This document shows, in pieces, positions 36,107-44,602 of a DNA stretch of 64,000 nucleotides. Under the pieces are notes generated by a model. That model saw only the letters and a program-made list of their open reading frames with translations, ran no database searches and was not told the DNA's origin. Both the position numbers and the translations under genes were made by a program. Positions within the stretch are counted from its first letter, which is position 1. Every line of letters starts with the position of its first letter. The DNA comes from Acidovorax sp. sic0104 (GTDB lineage: Bacteria; Pseudomonadota; Gammaproteobacteria; Burkholderiales; Burkholderiaceae_C), in the NCBI RefSeq assembly GCF_019219095.1, contig NZ_JAHUWH010000002.1, positions 372,001-436,000 of the forward strand, read 5' to 3'.

Positions 36107-36961
36107 TTACCAGCCCCGGAACGCCCTCACCTGCGCAGCCACCGCCGAAGCGATAGCCATGTGCGTTACCAAGGTCGGGTGCAGACCCTCATGGGTCGTG
36201 CCGGGGTTCATCGCCACGGCGCCGTTGCTCCAGTAGCGAACGCGGGTTGCAAAGCCTGGGTAGTGAGCATTGATTTCCGCCACGGCGGCGTCAATGCCCG
36301 AGTTCAATGAGTCGCGGCGGCCGACGAAGTCCGCGTAAGCGCCGGTCGTCGGGTCGGTCGGGCCGAACGTGTCCTCGGGTACAGGGTACGGTGCTTCCAC
36401 GATGGCCAGGCGGGTGCCGTTCTGCGCCAGGGGCTTGCCGATCAGCTGCGAGAACCAGTAGGCGCTGACCGCAGTGCGGTCTGCGGGGCTCAGCGCGTCG
36501 TTGCCACCCAGGTGGATCACCACTTGGTCAGCCTGGATGGCGATGGCGTGCTGCACCAGCGTCAGTCCGCCAAAGGCTGGGACCAGGGCATTCGTATTCA
36601 GGTCCGGCCTGTAACCGTCCGTCATGCCCACCAGGGTGGAGCCGCCGAACTGCTGGGCGTCGTAGCTGGAACCAGGGACGGCTGCGCTGATGCGGCGAGC
36701 CATGTTGAACTGGTTGGACGCATTGCCGTACGACTCCCAGGTGGAGTACTGCGAGTTGAAGCCGAACCCACCGGACACAGTGCGCTTGGGCCGTCCGAGC
36801 GGGTTACCTCCGTCTCCGAACGAATCGGTGTAGACGGCGATCTTCCTGGCGATAACGGGCGCGCCCTGGGCCCTCGCAACCATTGGCAAAGCCATGGCGC
36901 TGACTGCCGCAGCTGCAACTTTCAAAATCGAGCGACGGGGCAAAGAACTATGAATGCTCAC
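36107..36961 (-). CDS. Tat-exported SGNH/GDSL-type hydrolase
   Basis: 284 residues from a GTG at 36961, which has a strong GGAGGAG seven bases upstream; the ATG at 36991 lacks this. The N-terminus LPRRSILKVAAAAVSAMALPMVARA is a twin-arginine signal. SGNH blocks are present: YTDSFGDGG with the nucleophile Ser47, GGSTL/GMTDGY, VIHLGGNDALS, and THEGLHPTLVTH with the catalytic His. It likely hydrolyses an ester outside the cytoplasm. It lies alone between a tRNA-Pro remnant and the intact tRNA-Pro, suggesting acquisition. Confidence 0.87.
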   Translation of the reverse strand: MSIHSSLPRRSILKVAAAAVSAMALPMVARAQGAPVIARKIAVYTDSFGDGGNPLGRPKRTVSGGFGFNSQYSTWESYGNASNQFNMARRISAAVPGSSYDAQQFGGSTLVGMTDGYRPDLNTNALVPAFGGLTLVQHAIAIQADQVVIHLGGNDALSPADRTAVSAYWFSQLIGKPLAQNGTRLAIVEAPYPVPEDTFGPTDPTTGAYADFVGRRDSLNSGIDAAVAEINAHYPGFATRVRYWSNGAVAMNPGTTHEGLHPTLVTHMAIASAVAAQVRAFRGW

Positions 36962-37393
36962 GCGGACTCCTCCGAATTGATGAGCAGGCATTAGGTAAAT
37001 TTCTGCTGCATTCGGTCAAGGCAACTTACGCTCTCGCAACGGAACTCACCGGCACTTACAGGCTTGCCGCCGATGACTGATCACGCGCTGGCCAGGGCGA
37101 GCGACCAGCGGCACAAGAAGCATGTGAGCCCCTGCTGATCACCCCGAAGTGCAAGTGATGTGCGTTGTCTGCAAGCGGAACACAAGGCTCGCAGGGTCAG
37201 TCACGGCAGCCCAGCGGATGGGGTGCCAGCACGAAGCAGCGGCAGACGGCCGAAGACGCGGGACACACGAAGAAAGAAGAAAGAAGGCGATCAGGATGAC
37301 CGCAGGGTGCTGAGCGCAAACCGCCGCCCGGTCGAACGCAGGCGTGAAGTGCGCTCAATGTCGCCGCAGAGTAGACAATGGCGATGCAGTTAG
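36962..37393. other. 432 bp without a recognisable gene
   Basis: This is the upstream region of the SGNH hydrolase and the sequence downstream of tRNA-Pro. It is less GC-rich than its neighbours in places (GAAAGAAGAAAGAAGG at 37270-37287). No supported ORF, repeat or RNA is seen. Confidence 0.5.
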
Positions 37394-37431
37394 ACAAAAG
37401 GCCCGCAGAGGAAACCCCTGCAGGCCTTGTC
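37394..37431 (-). terminator. Terminator of tRNA-Pro
   Basis: On the minus strand, AAGGCCTGCAGGGGTTTCCT then CTGCGGGCCTTTTGTC forms a long hairpin ending in a T run, starting six bases after the CCA end. Confidence 0.8.
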
Positions 37432-37436
37432 AATAT

Positions 37437-37513
37437 TGGTCGGAGCGGCGGGATTCGAACTCGCGACCCTCTGCTCCCAAAGCAGATGCGCTACCAGGCT
37501 GCGCTACGCTCCG
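37437..37513 (-). tRNA. tRNA-Pro (UGG)
   Basis: 77 nt including an encoded CCA. The 5' acceptor strand CGGAGCG pairs with CGCTCCG, the discriminator is A, the D arm contains GCGCAGCCTGGTAGCGC, the anticodon stem CTGC/GCAG encloses loop TTTGGGA (anticodon TGG), and the T arm has GTTCGAATCCC. It reads UGG for proline CCN codons. It is followed by its own terminator, with infA upstream on the same strand. Confidence 0.97.
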
Positions 37514-37603
37514 ACAGCTAGTATTCTAACGCGGCAATCCAGCTGTTTTTGGTTCGTTGCCGATTTTTTGAGATTTTTTTCAAAAACCGCCAACGGCCGT
37601 TGA

Positions 37604-37861
37604 TTAACGATTGCCGGTCGAGCCAGGGCCGGGGCCGCGACCTGCCAGGTGACGGAATGTGATGCGGCCCTTGGTCAGGTCGTAAGGTGACATTTCCAGC
37701 GAGACCTTGTCGCCGGCCAGGATGCGGATGTGGTGCTTGCGCATCTTGCCGCCCGTGTAGGCGATCAGTTGATGGCCGTTGTCCAGCGTGACGCGAAACC
37801 GCGAGTCGGGCAGGACTTCCGTCACGGAGCCCTGCATTTCAATGAGTTCTTCTTTGGCCAT
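37604..37861 (-). CDS. infA: Translation initiation factor IF-1
   Basis: 85 residues. The OB fold shows [60 protein letters not shown] and TKGRITFRH. The Gly-rich tail ([12 protein letters not shown]) makes it longer than the 72-residue E. coli protein, as in the second IF-1 of many betaproteobacteria. IF-1 binds the 30S A site during initiation. It is a single gene upstream of tRNA-Pro and is divergent from nothing; the 227 bp between it and the HPP gene holds no other gene. Confidence 0.95.
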   Translation of the reverse strand: MAKEELIEMQGSVTEVLPDSRFRVTLDNGHQLIAYTGGKMRKHHIRILAGDKVSLEMSPYDLTKGRITFRHLAGRGPGPGSTGNR

Positions 37862-38088
37862 GTTCTATCTCTTCAAAACAAATATTCTGTGGTCGGCGCC
37901 TGGCACTTGTGCATCCACCATGGCAGCTACGCGTGGCCGGTTGTACTCGGCACACGGGGCATTGCGGGCGGTGGGAGTCGCTGCACCCAGGGCGCAGATA
38001 CGGGCAGAAAGCCGCGGGAGACGGCGTCGATGGACAGGCAAAGCGCTGTGCAAAGCCTGTCAATTGTACCGCGTATACCCAGTTTTGC

Positions 38089-39390
38089 CTATGTGGGTGC
38101 CGTGGGCGAGCCCTCGCCCGGCGGCGGAGCGGACTGGCGCACGGCACCGGGTCCGCCACCCTCCTCCTCGTCGCGCCCTTGCACCACAACAGCCAGGGTC
38201 CGCACCAGATCTGTCTGCGTGATCACGCCGACCAGGCACTGCTGGTGGTCGACGATGGGAATGTGGTGATGGCCGCCATGTGAAAAAAGCGGTACCAGGT
38301 CCATCGCGTGCTGGTCCACGCGGGCGACCTGCACCGGATGCGACATGATCTCCCCGACAGTGCCCGGCTGGCCGCCCCGCCCCATCACCAGCGCCCGCAG
38401 GCGCTGGCCCAGTCCCTCGTGGACGTCCAGATTGGCCAGCCGCATGAAATCCGCCACCGTGACGATTCCCGCCACCCTGCGCCGGCCATCGACAACGGGC
38501 AGCGCCTTGATCTTCTGCGCACGCATCAAGGCCCATGCCTGCTTGAGCGAAACACCGGCCTCCACTGCAAAAGGCGGGCGGGACATGATGTCCGCACAGC
38601 GCACCTCGCCCAGCGTCCGCTGAAATGCCGCGCGCCCGGCAAGGTACAGCAGGCCCTCCAGATCGGCCCGGCTCACGTCCAGCACCTGGTTGTAGTGGGC
38701 CAGCGCCGCATCCACGTCGGACGCGGCAAAGGCGCTTTTGTCCGACGCAGTCCGCGCGGGCGACTGCTGGGGGTGCGGATAGCTGCGCCCCGTGAGGCTG
38801 TTGTAGACCACGCCCGCCAGCAGCAGCACCAGCACATTGAAGAGAACCGGAAATGCCGCAAGATGCAGCCCATCGCTGGCCGTAAGCACCACATACAACG
38901 CCATGGAACCGCCGGGCGGGTGCAGGCAGCGCAGCGGCACCATGAGTGCGATGGCCAGGCCAACGGCAAGCGCTCCGGCGAGCGCGGGGTCTGGCACAAG
39001 GGCCGCACATACGGCCCCGACCAACGCGGACAAGGTGCTGCCACCCAGTACCGGCCATGGCTGGGCCAGCGGGCTCGACGGCATGCCGAACACCAGCACT
39101 GCACTGGCCCCCAGCGCCCCCAGCATCCAGGGCCCATGGGCATGGCCACCGCCCACCCACCAGCGGCTGAGCATGGCAGTGAGGAAGATGCCGAGCATGG
39201 CCCCGACGATGAATCTCAACCGCTCCTTGCCGTTGATCCCCAACGGCGCCGGCCAGAAGCGGCGTATCCAGCGCACGATCCTCACCCGAGCAGGCAGGAC
39301 GGGAACCACGGCGCGTTGCGCCGGCAAAGGGGATGAATCGGACTCCGTGGCGGAAGAAGGGGCAAGGGGCGGCTGCGGCGGTGCTGACAT
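38089..39390 (-). CDS. HPP-family membrane protein with two CBS domains
   Basis: 433 residues. The N-terminal half (about 60-195) is the HPP domain with four hydrophobic segments and the naming motif in LRCLHPPGGSMALYVVL. Two CBS domains follow, about 270-330 (DIMSRPPFAVEAG, ALPVVDGRRRVAGIVTVADFM) and 350-405 (EIMSHPVQVARVDQ, HIPIVDHQQCLVGVITQTDLV), which commonly bind adenine nucleotides. HPP proteins have been linked to nitrite transport in plants; the bacterial role is unclear. The C-terminal tail is Pro/Gly-rich and acidic. Confidence 0.92.
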   Translation of the reverse strand: MSAPPQPPLAPSSATESDSSPLPAQRAVVPVLPARVRIVRWIRRFWPAPLGINGKERLRFIVGAMLGIFLTAMLSRWWVGGGHAHGPWMLGALGASAVLVFGMPSSPLAQPWPVLGGSTLSALVGAVCAALVPDPALAGALAVGLAIALMVPLRCLHPPGGSMALYVVLTASDGLHLAAFPVLFNVLVLLLAGVVYNSLTGRSYPHPQQSPARTASDKSAFAASDVDAALAHYNQVLDVSRADLEGLLYLAGRAAFQRTLGEVRCADIMSRPPFAVEAGVSLKQAWALMRAQKIKALPVVDGRRRVAGIVTVADFMRLANLDVHEGLGQRLRALVMGRGGQPGTVGEIMSHPVQVARVDQHAMDLVPLFSHGGHHHIPIVDHQQCLVGVITQTDLVRTLAVVVQGRDEEEGGGPGAVRQSAPPPGEGSPTAPT

Positions 39391-39800
39391 AAAGGGCGAA
39401 GCTTGCTCACGAGCATGGGGGCCGCCCTGGGCGGCGCGTGGTCGCTTGCCATGCTGAATGAATGCATGCCATTCTGACGCCTACCTGAATCGCACGCACC
39501 GTCCGCGAGCAAACCCGGCGATAGCACCAGGGACACCAGCGGTCAGGACTATGCTCGAAAGTACTTACCTTCCAGGCGCGGGTGCATGAAACATCGGCAA
39601 TAACATGCTCTATACTGCATGCGTCAAAGGAAATTTGCAGTTTAGTTCAATACCTCCCGCCTGCCCGCCCCGCAAAGAAAAGGTGCCTTGGAATTGCGGA
39701 TCGCACCCGCATGCCGTGCCCGATACGGGAAAGCCATAGGTTCTTACCTCGGGGGCTTGGGGTTAAATTACTTTAAGCCTAAACAAAGGAGACACGCCCC
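39391..39800. other. 410 bp upstream region of the second Liv-type operon
   Basis: No ORF is supported. The stretch is more AT-rich than its surroundings near 39600-39660 and 39765-39785. A possible sigma-70 promoter is TGAAAC (39587-39592), an 18 bp spacer, then TATACT (39611-39616), giving a leader of about 180 bases. An AAAGGAGAC ribosome binding site lies at 39786-39794. Confidence 0.4.
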
Positions 39801-40988
39801 ATGACCTCTCGCCGACTCATCCTCAGCCGCAGCGCAGCCCTCGTGGGCGCGGCATCCACCGGCCTTTTGCTGCCCTCCATCGTGCGGGCGCAAAGCGGCA
39901 AGGTGCGGGTCGGCTTCATGCTGCCCTACACCGGCACATTTGCCCAACTGGGCGTGGCCATCGAGAACGGCGTGCGCCTGGCCATCGACCAGCAAGGCGG
40001 CAAGCTGGGCGGCCGCGAGATCGAGTGGTTCAAGGTGGACGACGAGTCCGAGCCCAGCAAGGGCGTGGAAAACGCCAGCAAGCTGGTGCAGCGCGACAAG
40101 GTGGATGTTCTGATCGGTACCGTGCACTCCGGCGTGCAGATGGGCATCCAGAAAGTGGCACGCGACACCGGCGTGCTCAACCTGATTCCCAACGCGGGCG
40201 TGCATGCCGCCACGCGCGCTCTGTGCGCGCCCAACGTGTTCCGCACCTCGTTCAGCAATTCGCAGCCAACGCTCGCACTGGGCAAGGCCATGGTCGAGAA
40301 GGGCCACAAGAAGGCCGTGTGGATCACCTGGAAGTACGCGGCCGGCGACGAAGCCTTCGAAGGCTTCAAGCAAAGCTACACCGCTGCGGGCGGCACCATT
40401 GTCAAGGAACTGGGCCTGCCCTTCCCCAACGTCGAATTTCAGGCGCTGCTGACCGAAATCGCCGCGCTCAAGCCCGATGCCGTGGCCTGCTTCTTCGCGG
40501 GCGGCGGCGCGGCCAAGTTCATCCGCGACTATGCGGCTGCGGGTCTCAAGGACAAGATCCCGCTGTACGGCTCGGGCTTCCTGACCGAAGGGGTGCTCGA
40601 TGCGGCCGGCCCCGCCGCCGACGGCATCATCACCACCATGCACTACAGCGACTCGCTGGACACGCCGCGCAACAAGCAGTTCCGCCTGGAGTACGCCAAG
40701 GCCTTCCGCAGCCAGCCCGATGTGTACGCCGTGCAGGGCTACGACACCGGCCTTCTGCTGGTTCAGGGCGCCAATGCGGTCAAGGGCGACCTGTCTGCCA
40801 AGCCGGCCGTCATCAAGGCCATGGAGAGCGCCACCATCGACAGCCCACGCGGCAAGTGGACGATGAGCAAGTCTCACAATCCCGTGCAGGACATCTACCT
40901 GCGCCGCGTCGAGAACAAGGAAAACAAGGTGATCGGCGTGGCCGCCAAGGCCCTGGCCGACAGCGGCGCCGGTTGCAGGATGGGCTGA
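39801..40988 (+). CDS. ABC transporter substrate-binding protein (Peripla_BP_6)
   Basis: 395 residues. The N-terminus TSRRLILSRSAALVGAASTGLLLPSIVRAQ carries an Arg-Arg pair compatible with Tat export. The mature part is a type I binding protein: VRVGFMLPYTGTFAQLGVAIENGVRLAIDQQGGKLGG, DVLIGTVHSGVQMGI, YAVQGYDTGLLLVQG. Related receptors bind amino acids, amides or aromatic acids; the ligand here is unknown. It is the first gene of a binding protein-LivH-LivM-LivG-LivF cluster, with 124 bp before the permease gene. Confidence 0.92.
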   Translation: MTSRRLILSRSAALVGAASTGLLLPSIVRAQSGKVRVGFMLPYTGTFAQLGVAIENGVRLAIDQQGGKLGGREIEWFKVDDESEPSKGVENASKLVQRDKVDVLIGTVHSGVQMGIQKVARDTGVLNLIPNAGVHAATRALCAPNVFRTSFSNSQPTLALGKAMVEKGHKKAVWITWKYAAGDEAFEGFKQSYTAAGGTIVKELGLPFPNVEFQALLTEIAALKPDAVACFFAGGGAAKFIRDYAAAGLKDKIPLYGSGFLTEGVLDAAGPAADGIITTMHYSDSLDTPRNKQFRLEYAKAFRSQPDVYAVQGYDTGLLLVQGANAVKGDLSAKPAVIKAMESATIDSPRGKWTMSKSHNPVQDIYLRRVENKENKVIGVAAKALADSGAGCRMG

Positions 40989-41112
40989 GCTACCCCTCTG
41001 CCCGCTGCGCACCAAGCCCTGCGCTCCCACCCGCCCGGCCACCATGCCGGGTGCCCTGCTGCCGGCTTCGCGCCGTGCGGCCTGATCTTCTGCACCCCCT
41101 CAACGGCATCCG

Positions 41113-41976
41113 ATGGACTTCGCAACCTTCCTGATCCAGTTGCTCAACAGCGTGCAGTACGGCCTGCTGCTGTTCATGCTGGCGGCCGGGCTCACTCTGA
41201 TCTTCGGGATCATGGGCGTGGTCAACCTGGCGCACGGCAGCTTCTACATGCTGGGGGCGTACCTGGGGTATTCGCTGTCAGGGCTCTTCGGCAGCCTGGC
41301 CCTCGCGATCATCGGCGGTGCGCTGCTCGCCGTGGCGTTCGGCCTGGCGCTGGAGTGGCTGCTGTTTCGCCACTTCTACCACCGCGACCACCTCGACCAG
41401 GTGTTGCTGACGTTCGGCCTCATCTACATCTTCGAAGAGCTGCGCTCCATCCTGTGGGGCGACGACGTTCACGGCGTGGCCATACCGTCAATGCTGGACT
41501 GGTCCATTCCGCTCACGGACACCCTCTCCTACCCCGTGTATCGCCTCTTCATCTCGGGCGTCTGCATCGTGCTCGCACTGGGCCTGTACCTCTTGATCTC
41601 CAAGACCCGGCTGGGCATGAAGATCCGCGCGGGCGCATTCAACCGTGACATGGCCGAGTCGCTGGGCGTGAACATCAAGCTCATCCATGCCATCGTGTTG
41701 GCACTCGGCGTCGGTCTGGCCGCCGTCGCCGGCATGGTGGCCGCACCGGTCTCCAGCGTCTACCCCAACATGGGCTCGTCGGTGCTCATCATGTGTTTCG
41801 TGGTGGTGGTGATCGGTGGCATCGGCTCGGTGCGCGGCGCGCTCATCTCGGCGCTGCTGGTGGGCTTTGTCGATACCTTTGGCAAGGTGCTCCTGCCGCA
41901 GGTGGCCGGGATGCTGGTCTACATGCTGATGGCGGCGGTGCTGCTGTGGAAACCTGAAGGCCTCTTTAAGCAATGA
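41113..41976 (+). CDS. LivH-type ABC permease (second cluster)
   Basis: 287 residues, eight hydrophobic segments. LivH signature: FLIQLLNSVQYGLLLFMLAAGLTLIFGIMGVVNLAHGSFYMLGAYLGY, with TFGLIYIFEELRSILWGDD, SKTRLGMKIRAGAFNRDMAESLG and VVVIGGIGSVRGALISAL. It pairs with the following LivM to form the channel. It ends 82 bp before livM, an unusually wide gap for this gene pair, occupied by a dispersed repeat. Confidence 0.93.
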   Translation: MDFATFLIQLLNSVQYGLLLFMLAAGLTLIFGIMGVVNLAHGSFYMLGAYLGYSLSGLFGSLALAIIGGALLAVAFGLALEWLLFRHFYHRDHLDQVLLTFGLIYIFEELRSILWGDDVHGVAIPSMLDWSIPLTDTLSYPVYRLFISGVCIVLALGLYLLISKTRLGMKIRAGAFNRDMAESLGVNIKLIHAIVLALGVGLAAVAGMVAAPVSSVYPNMGSSVLIMCFVVVVIGGIGSVRGALISALLVGFVDTFGKVLLPQVAGMLVYMLMAAVLLWKPEGLFKQ

Positions 41977-41989
41977 TTACCCCCACGCT

Positions 41990-42058
41990 CATCACTTCGT
42001 GCATCTCCCTGCCCCTCAAGGGGGCCTTCGCTGCCTTGGGGCGGCCCGGCGGCAGCTC
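41990..42058. repeat. Short copy of CCCCTCAAGGGGG-type dispersed repeat
   Basis: CTGCCCCTCAAGGGGGCCTT, then CGCTGCCTTGGGGCGGCCCG, resembles the core of the copy at 54439-54531 (CGTCCCCCTTGAGGGGGAAG). It fills the livH-livM gap and displaces any Shine-Dalgarno from livM. Confidence 0.6.
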
Positions 42059-43057
42059 ATGAGCACCCCCCGCGCCAATATCGAAGTGCTGCCGCGCAGC
42101 GTGCAGTTTGCCCTTGCGCTGGGGCTGGCGGCACTGCTGATGTTCCCCGTGGTCGGCAGCGACTTCTACGTGCAGATGGTCACGCGCATGATGATCATGG
42201 CCATCTTTGCGATGAGCCTGGATCTGCTGCAGGGCGTGACTGGCCTCGTGTCGCTCGGCCACGCCGCCTACTTTGGCGTGGCGGGCTATGCGCTGGCCTT
42301 CCTCACACCGGCGGACGCGCCCGTGAGTCTGTGGTGGACGCTGCCGCTGGCGGTGGCGGGCGCCGCGCTGGCGGCCCTGGTCATCGGCTTCTTCGTGGTA
42401 CGCACCCACGGCATCTACTTCATCATGGTCACCATGGCGTTCGCGCAGATGGTGTTCTACCTGTTCTTCGACAACAAGGTGCTGGGCGGCTCGGACGGGC
42501 TGTACATCAACTTCCGGCCCGATGCCTCCCTTTTTGGCTGGCTGCCGTTCGACCTCGAAGGCCGCAAGACCTTCTATTACTTCACGCTGGCGCTGGTGGT
42601 CATCGTCTATGTGCTGCTGCGCCGCCTGCTCTGGAGCCCGCTGGGCCGGGCGCTCGCGGGCATCCGCATCAACGAGCACCGCATGCGCGCCATGGGTTTT
42701 GGCACGCAGGGCTACAAGCTCACGGCGTTCACCGTGGCGGGCGCGCTGGCAGGCCTGGCAGGGTACCTGTGGGGTGCCCAGACCGGCTACGTCAATCCCG
42801 AGCTGATGGGTTTTCACATGAGCGCCCACGCCATCATGATGGTCATCCTGGGGGGCATGGGTAACTTCGCGGGGGCCATCGTCGGCGCGTTTGCCTTCGA
42901 GGTCCTGCTGCATGTGTTCAAGGACATCACCAAACACTGGCAGCTGCTGATGGGCGGCTTCATCGTGCTGGTGGTGGTGGCCGCGCCGCGCGGGCTGCTG
43001 GGCATGCTGGGACAGCGCCGGAGCGGCAAGGCACAGGAGGACTCTCACCATGGCTGA
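42059..43057 (+). CDS. LivM-type ABC permease (second cluster)
   Basis: 332 residues from the ATG at 42059, the normal LivM length (unlike the 450-residue paralogue at 21616). Motifs: AMSLDLLQGVTGLVSLGHAAYFGVAGYA, TMAFAQMVFYLFFDNKVLGGSDG, GIRINEHRMRAMGFGTQGYK, MVILGGMGNFAGAIVGAF. No ribosome binding site is seen because the dispersed repeat abuts the start. The stop overlaps the livG start by eight bases. Confidence 0.92.
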   Translation: MSTPRANIEVLPRSVQFALALGLAALLMFPVVGSDFYVQMVTRMMIMAIFAMSLDLLQGVTGLVSLGHAAYFGVAGYALAFLTPADAPVSLWWTLPLAVAGAALAALVIGFFVVRTHGIYFIMVTMAFAQMVFYLFFDNKVLGGSDGLYINFRPDASLFGWLPFDLEGRKTFYYFTLALVVIVYVLLRRLLWSPLGRALAGIRINEHRMRAMGFGTQGYKLTAFTVAGALAGLAGYLWGAQTGYVNPELMGFHMSAHAIMMVILGGMGNFAGAIVGAFAFEVLLHVFKDITKHWQLLMGGFIVLVVVAAPRGLLGMLGQRRSGKAQEDSHHG

Positions 43058-43823
43058 CGCCCTGCTTTCTGCCCGCCAGCTCACCAAGCGCTTTGGCGGC
43101 CTGGCGGCCGTCAATGGCGTCTCTGTGGACCTCTGGCGCGGCCAGATCCACGCCGTGATCGGCCCCAACGGCGCAGGCAAGTCCACGCTGACCAACCTGC
43201 TCTCGGGCGACCTGCCCCCTACCGAAGGCACCGTGCTGCTCGGTGGCGCCGACGTGACGGGCTGGGCTCCCGAGCGCATCTCGCGCCAGGGCCTGGGCCG
43301 CAGCTACCAAAAGACCAACATCTTCCTGCCGCTCACAGTGCATGAAAACGTGCGCCTGGCCGCCCAATCGCGCGATGCGCAGCAGCCCTGGAACCCGCTG
43401 CGCTGGTGGCAGGACACGCGCGCCAGTACTATAAAAAACAGAGCTACCAACGCCCGTCTGGAGGGCGCTATCGAGCTGTCAGGCCTCAAAGACAGGCGCA
43501 CTGCGATTGCCGGAGCCATGAGCCATGGAGAGCAGCGCCAGCTGGAGATCGCCATGACCCTGGCCACCGAGCCCCGGGTGCTGCTGCTCGACGAGCCACT
43601 GGCAGGCATGGGCGTAGCCGAGGCCGAACGCATGGTGGAGTTGCTGCAGCGCCTCAAGCCCGCGCACGCCATCATGCTGGTGGAGCACGACATGGATGCC
43701 GTGTTCGCACTGGCCGACCGCCTCACAGTGATGGTCAACGGCGAGGTGATTGCGCATGGCACACCGCCCGAGGTGCGTGCCGATGCCACCGTGCAGTCGG
43801 CCTACCTCGGGGAGGACCACTGA
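43050..43823 (+). CDS. LivG-type ABC ATPase (second cluster) with embedded repeat
   Basis: 257 residues. Walker A is GPNGAGKST, the LivG signature region is SHGEQRQLEIAM, Walker B is VLLLDEPLAGMG, the switch His is in LVEHDMD, and the ending VQSAYLGED is typical. Residues about 127-142 (STIKNRATNARLEGAI), between NPLRWWQDTR and LSGLKDRR, are encoded by a copy of the TGCTAT repeat. This is the helical subdomain, where length varies, so function is probably kept. It is translationally coupled to livM. Confidence 0.93.
   Translation: MADALLSARQLTKRFGGLAAVNGVSVDLWRGQIHAVIGPNGAGKSTLTNLLSGDLPPTEGTVLLGGADVTGWAPERISRQGLGRSYQKTNIFLPLTVHENVRLAAQSRDAQQPWNPLRWWQDTRASTIKNRATNARLEGAIELSGLKDRRTAIAGAMSHGEQRQLEIAMTLATEPRVLLLDEPLAGMGVAEAERMVELLQRLKPAHAIMLVEHDMDAVFALADRLTVMVNGEVIAHGTPPEVRADATVQSAYLGEDH
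43427..43475. repeat. TGCTAT dispersed repeat inside livG
   Basis: TACTATAAAAAACAGAGCTA then CCAACGCCCGTCTGGAGGGC and GCTATCGAG matches the family layout (TGCTAT, AT-rich spacer, AGCTACCA-GCG, inverted GCGC arm). It is in frame and contains no stop. Confidence 0.7.
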
Positions 43824-43824
43824 G

Positions 43825-44538
43825 ATGACCACTCCATGGATTGATGCCAAAGGCATCCACACCTTCTACGGCAGCAGCCACATCCTGCACGGCATTGACT
43901 TCACCGTGGGCCAGGGCGAGACCATTGGCCTCATGGGCCGCAACGGCATGGGTAAAAGCACCCTGCTCAAATCGCTGATGGGCCTGGTGAAACCCCGCTC
44001 AGGCAGCGTGACCGTGGCGGGCCGCGACATGACGGGCAAACCGCCCTACGAGGTGGCCCGGCTGGGCATTGCCTACGTGCCAGAGGGCCGGGGCATCTTC
44101 GGCAACCTGAGCGTGGTGGAAAACCTGCAGATGGCCGCCCGCCCGGGCACGCGCGGCCAGCGCGACTGGACCTACGAGCGCGTGCTGGAGACCTTCCCCC
44201 GCCTGAAAGAGCGCCTCGGTCATGGCGGCCAGCAGCTCAGCGGCGGCGAGCAGCAGATGCTGACCATCGGCCGCGCGCTCATGACCAATCCCGACGTGCT
44301 CATCCTCGACGAAGCCACGGAAGGCCTGGCGCCGCTGATCGCACGCGAGATCTGGCGCATCTGCAGCCTCATCAAGGACAGCGGCATCAGCAGCGTGATC
44401 GTGGACAAGAACTGGAAACACGTCACACAGATCACCGACCGCAACATCATCCTGGTCAAGGGCCAGGTCGTTTTCGAAGGCAGCTCGGATGCGCTGCACG
44501 CGCAGCCCACTCTGCTGGACCAGTACCTCGGGGTTTGA
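43825..44538 (+). CDS. LivF-type ABC ATPase (second cluster)
   Basis: 237 residues from the ATG at 43825, which overlaps the livG stop region (CTGAGATG). Walker A is the canonical GRNGMGKST, the signature is QLSGGEQQML, and Walker B is VLILDEATEGLAP, with Ala replacing the more usual Pro of DEP. NWKHVTQITDRNIILVKGQVVFEG and the ending TLLDQYLGV follow. It completes the second ABC complex. psd follows after 64 bp. Confidence 0.93.
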   Translation: MTTPWIDAKGIHTFYGSSHILHGIDFTVGQGETIGLMGRNGMGKSTLLKSLMGLVKPRSGSVTVAGRDMTGKPPYEVARLGIAYVPEGRGIFGNLSVVENLQMAARPGTRGQRDWTYERVLETFPRLKERLGHGGQQLSGGEQQMLTIGRALMTNPDVLILDEATEGLAPLIAREIWRICSLIKDSGISSVIVDKNWKHVTQITDRNIILVKGQVVFEGSSDALHAQPTLLDQYLGV

Positions 44539-44602
44539 CCGTGCGTGCGATGCACGCCCGCGCCGATAGAATCATCCGCTTTCGTCTTCGAGGGGTTCGC
44601 CC

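Noticed and set aside
35600-36310. 236-codon plus-strand ORF across the tRNA remnant
   Set aside because: It runs through tRNA-derived DNA and the antisense of the SGNH hydrolase, and has no domain or ribosome binding site.
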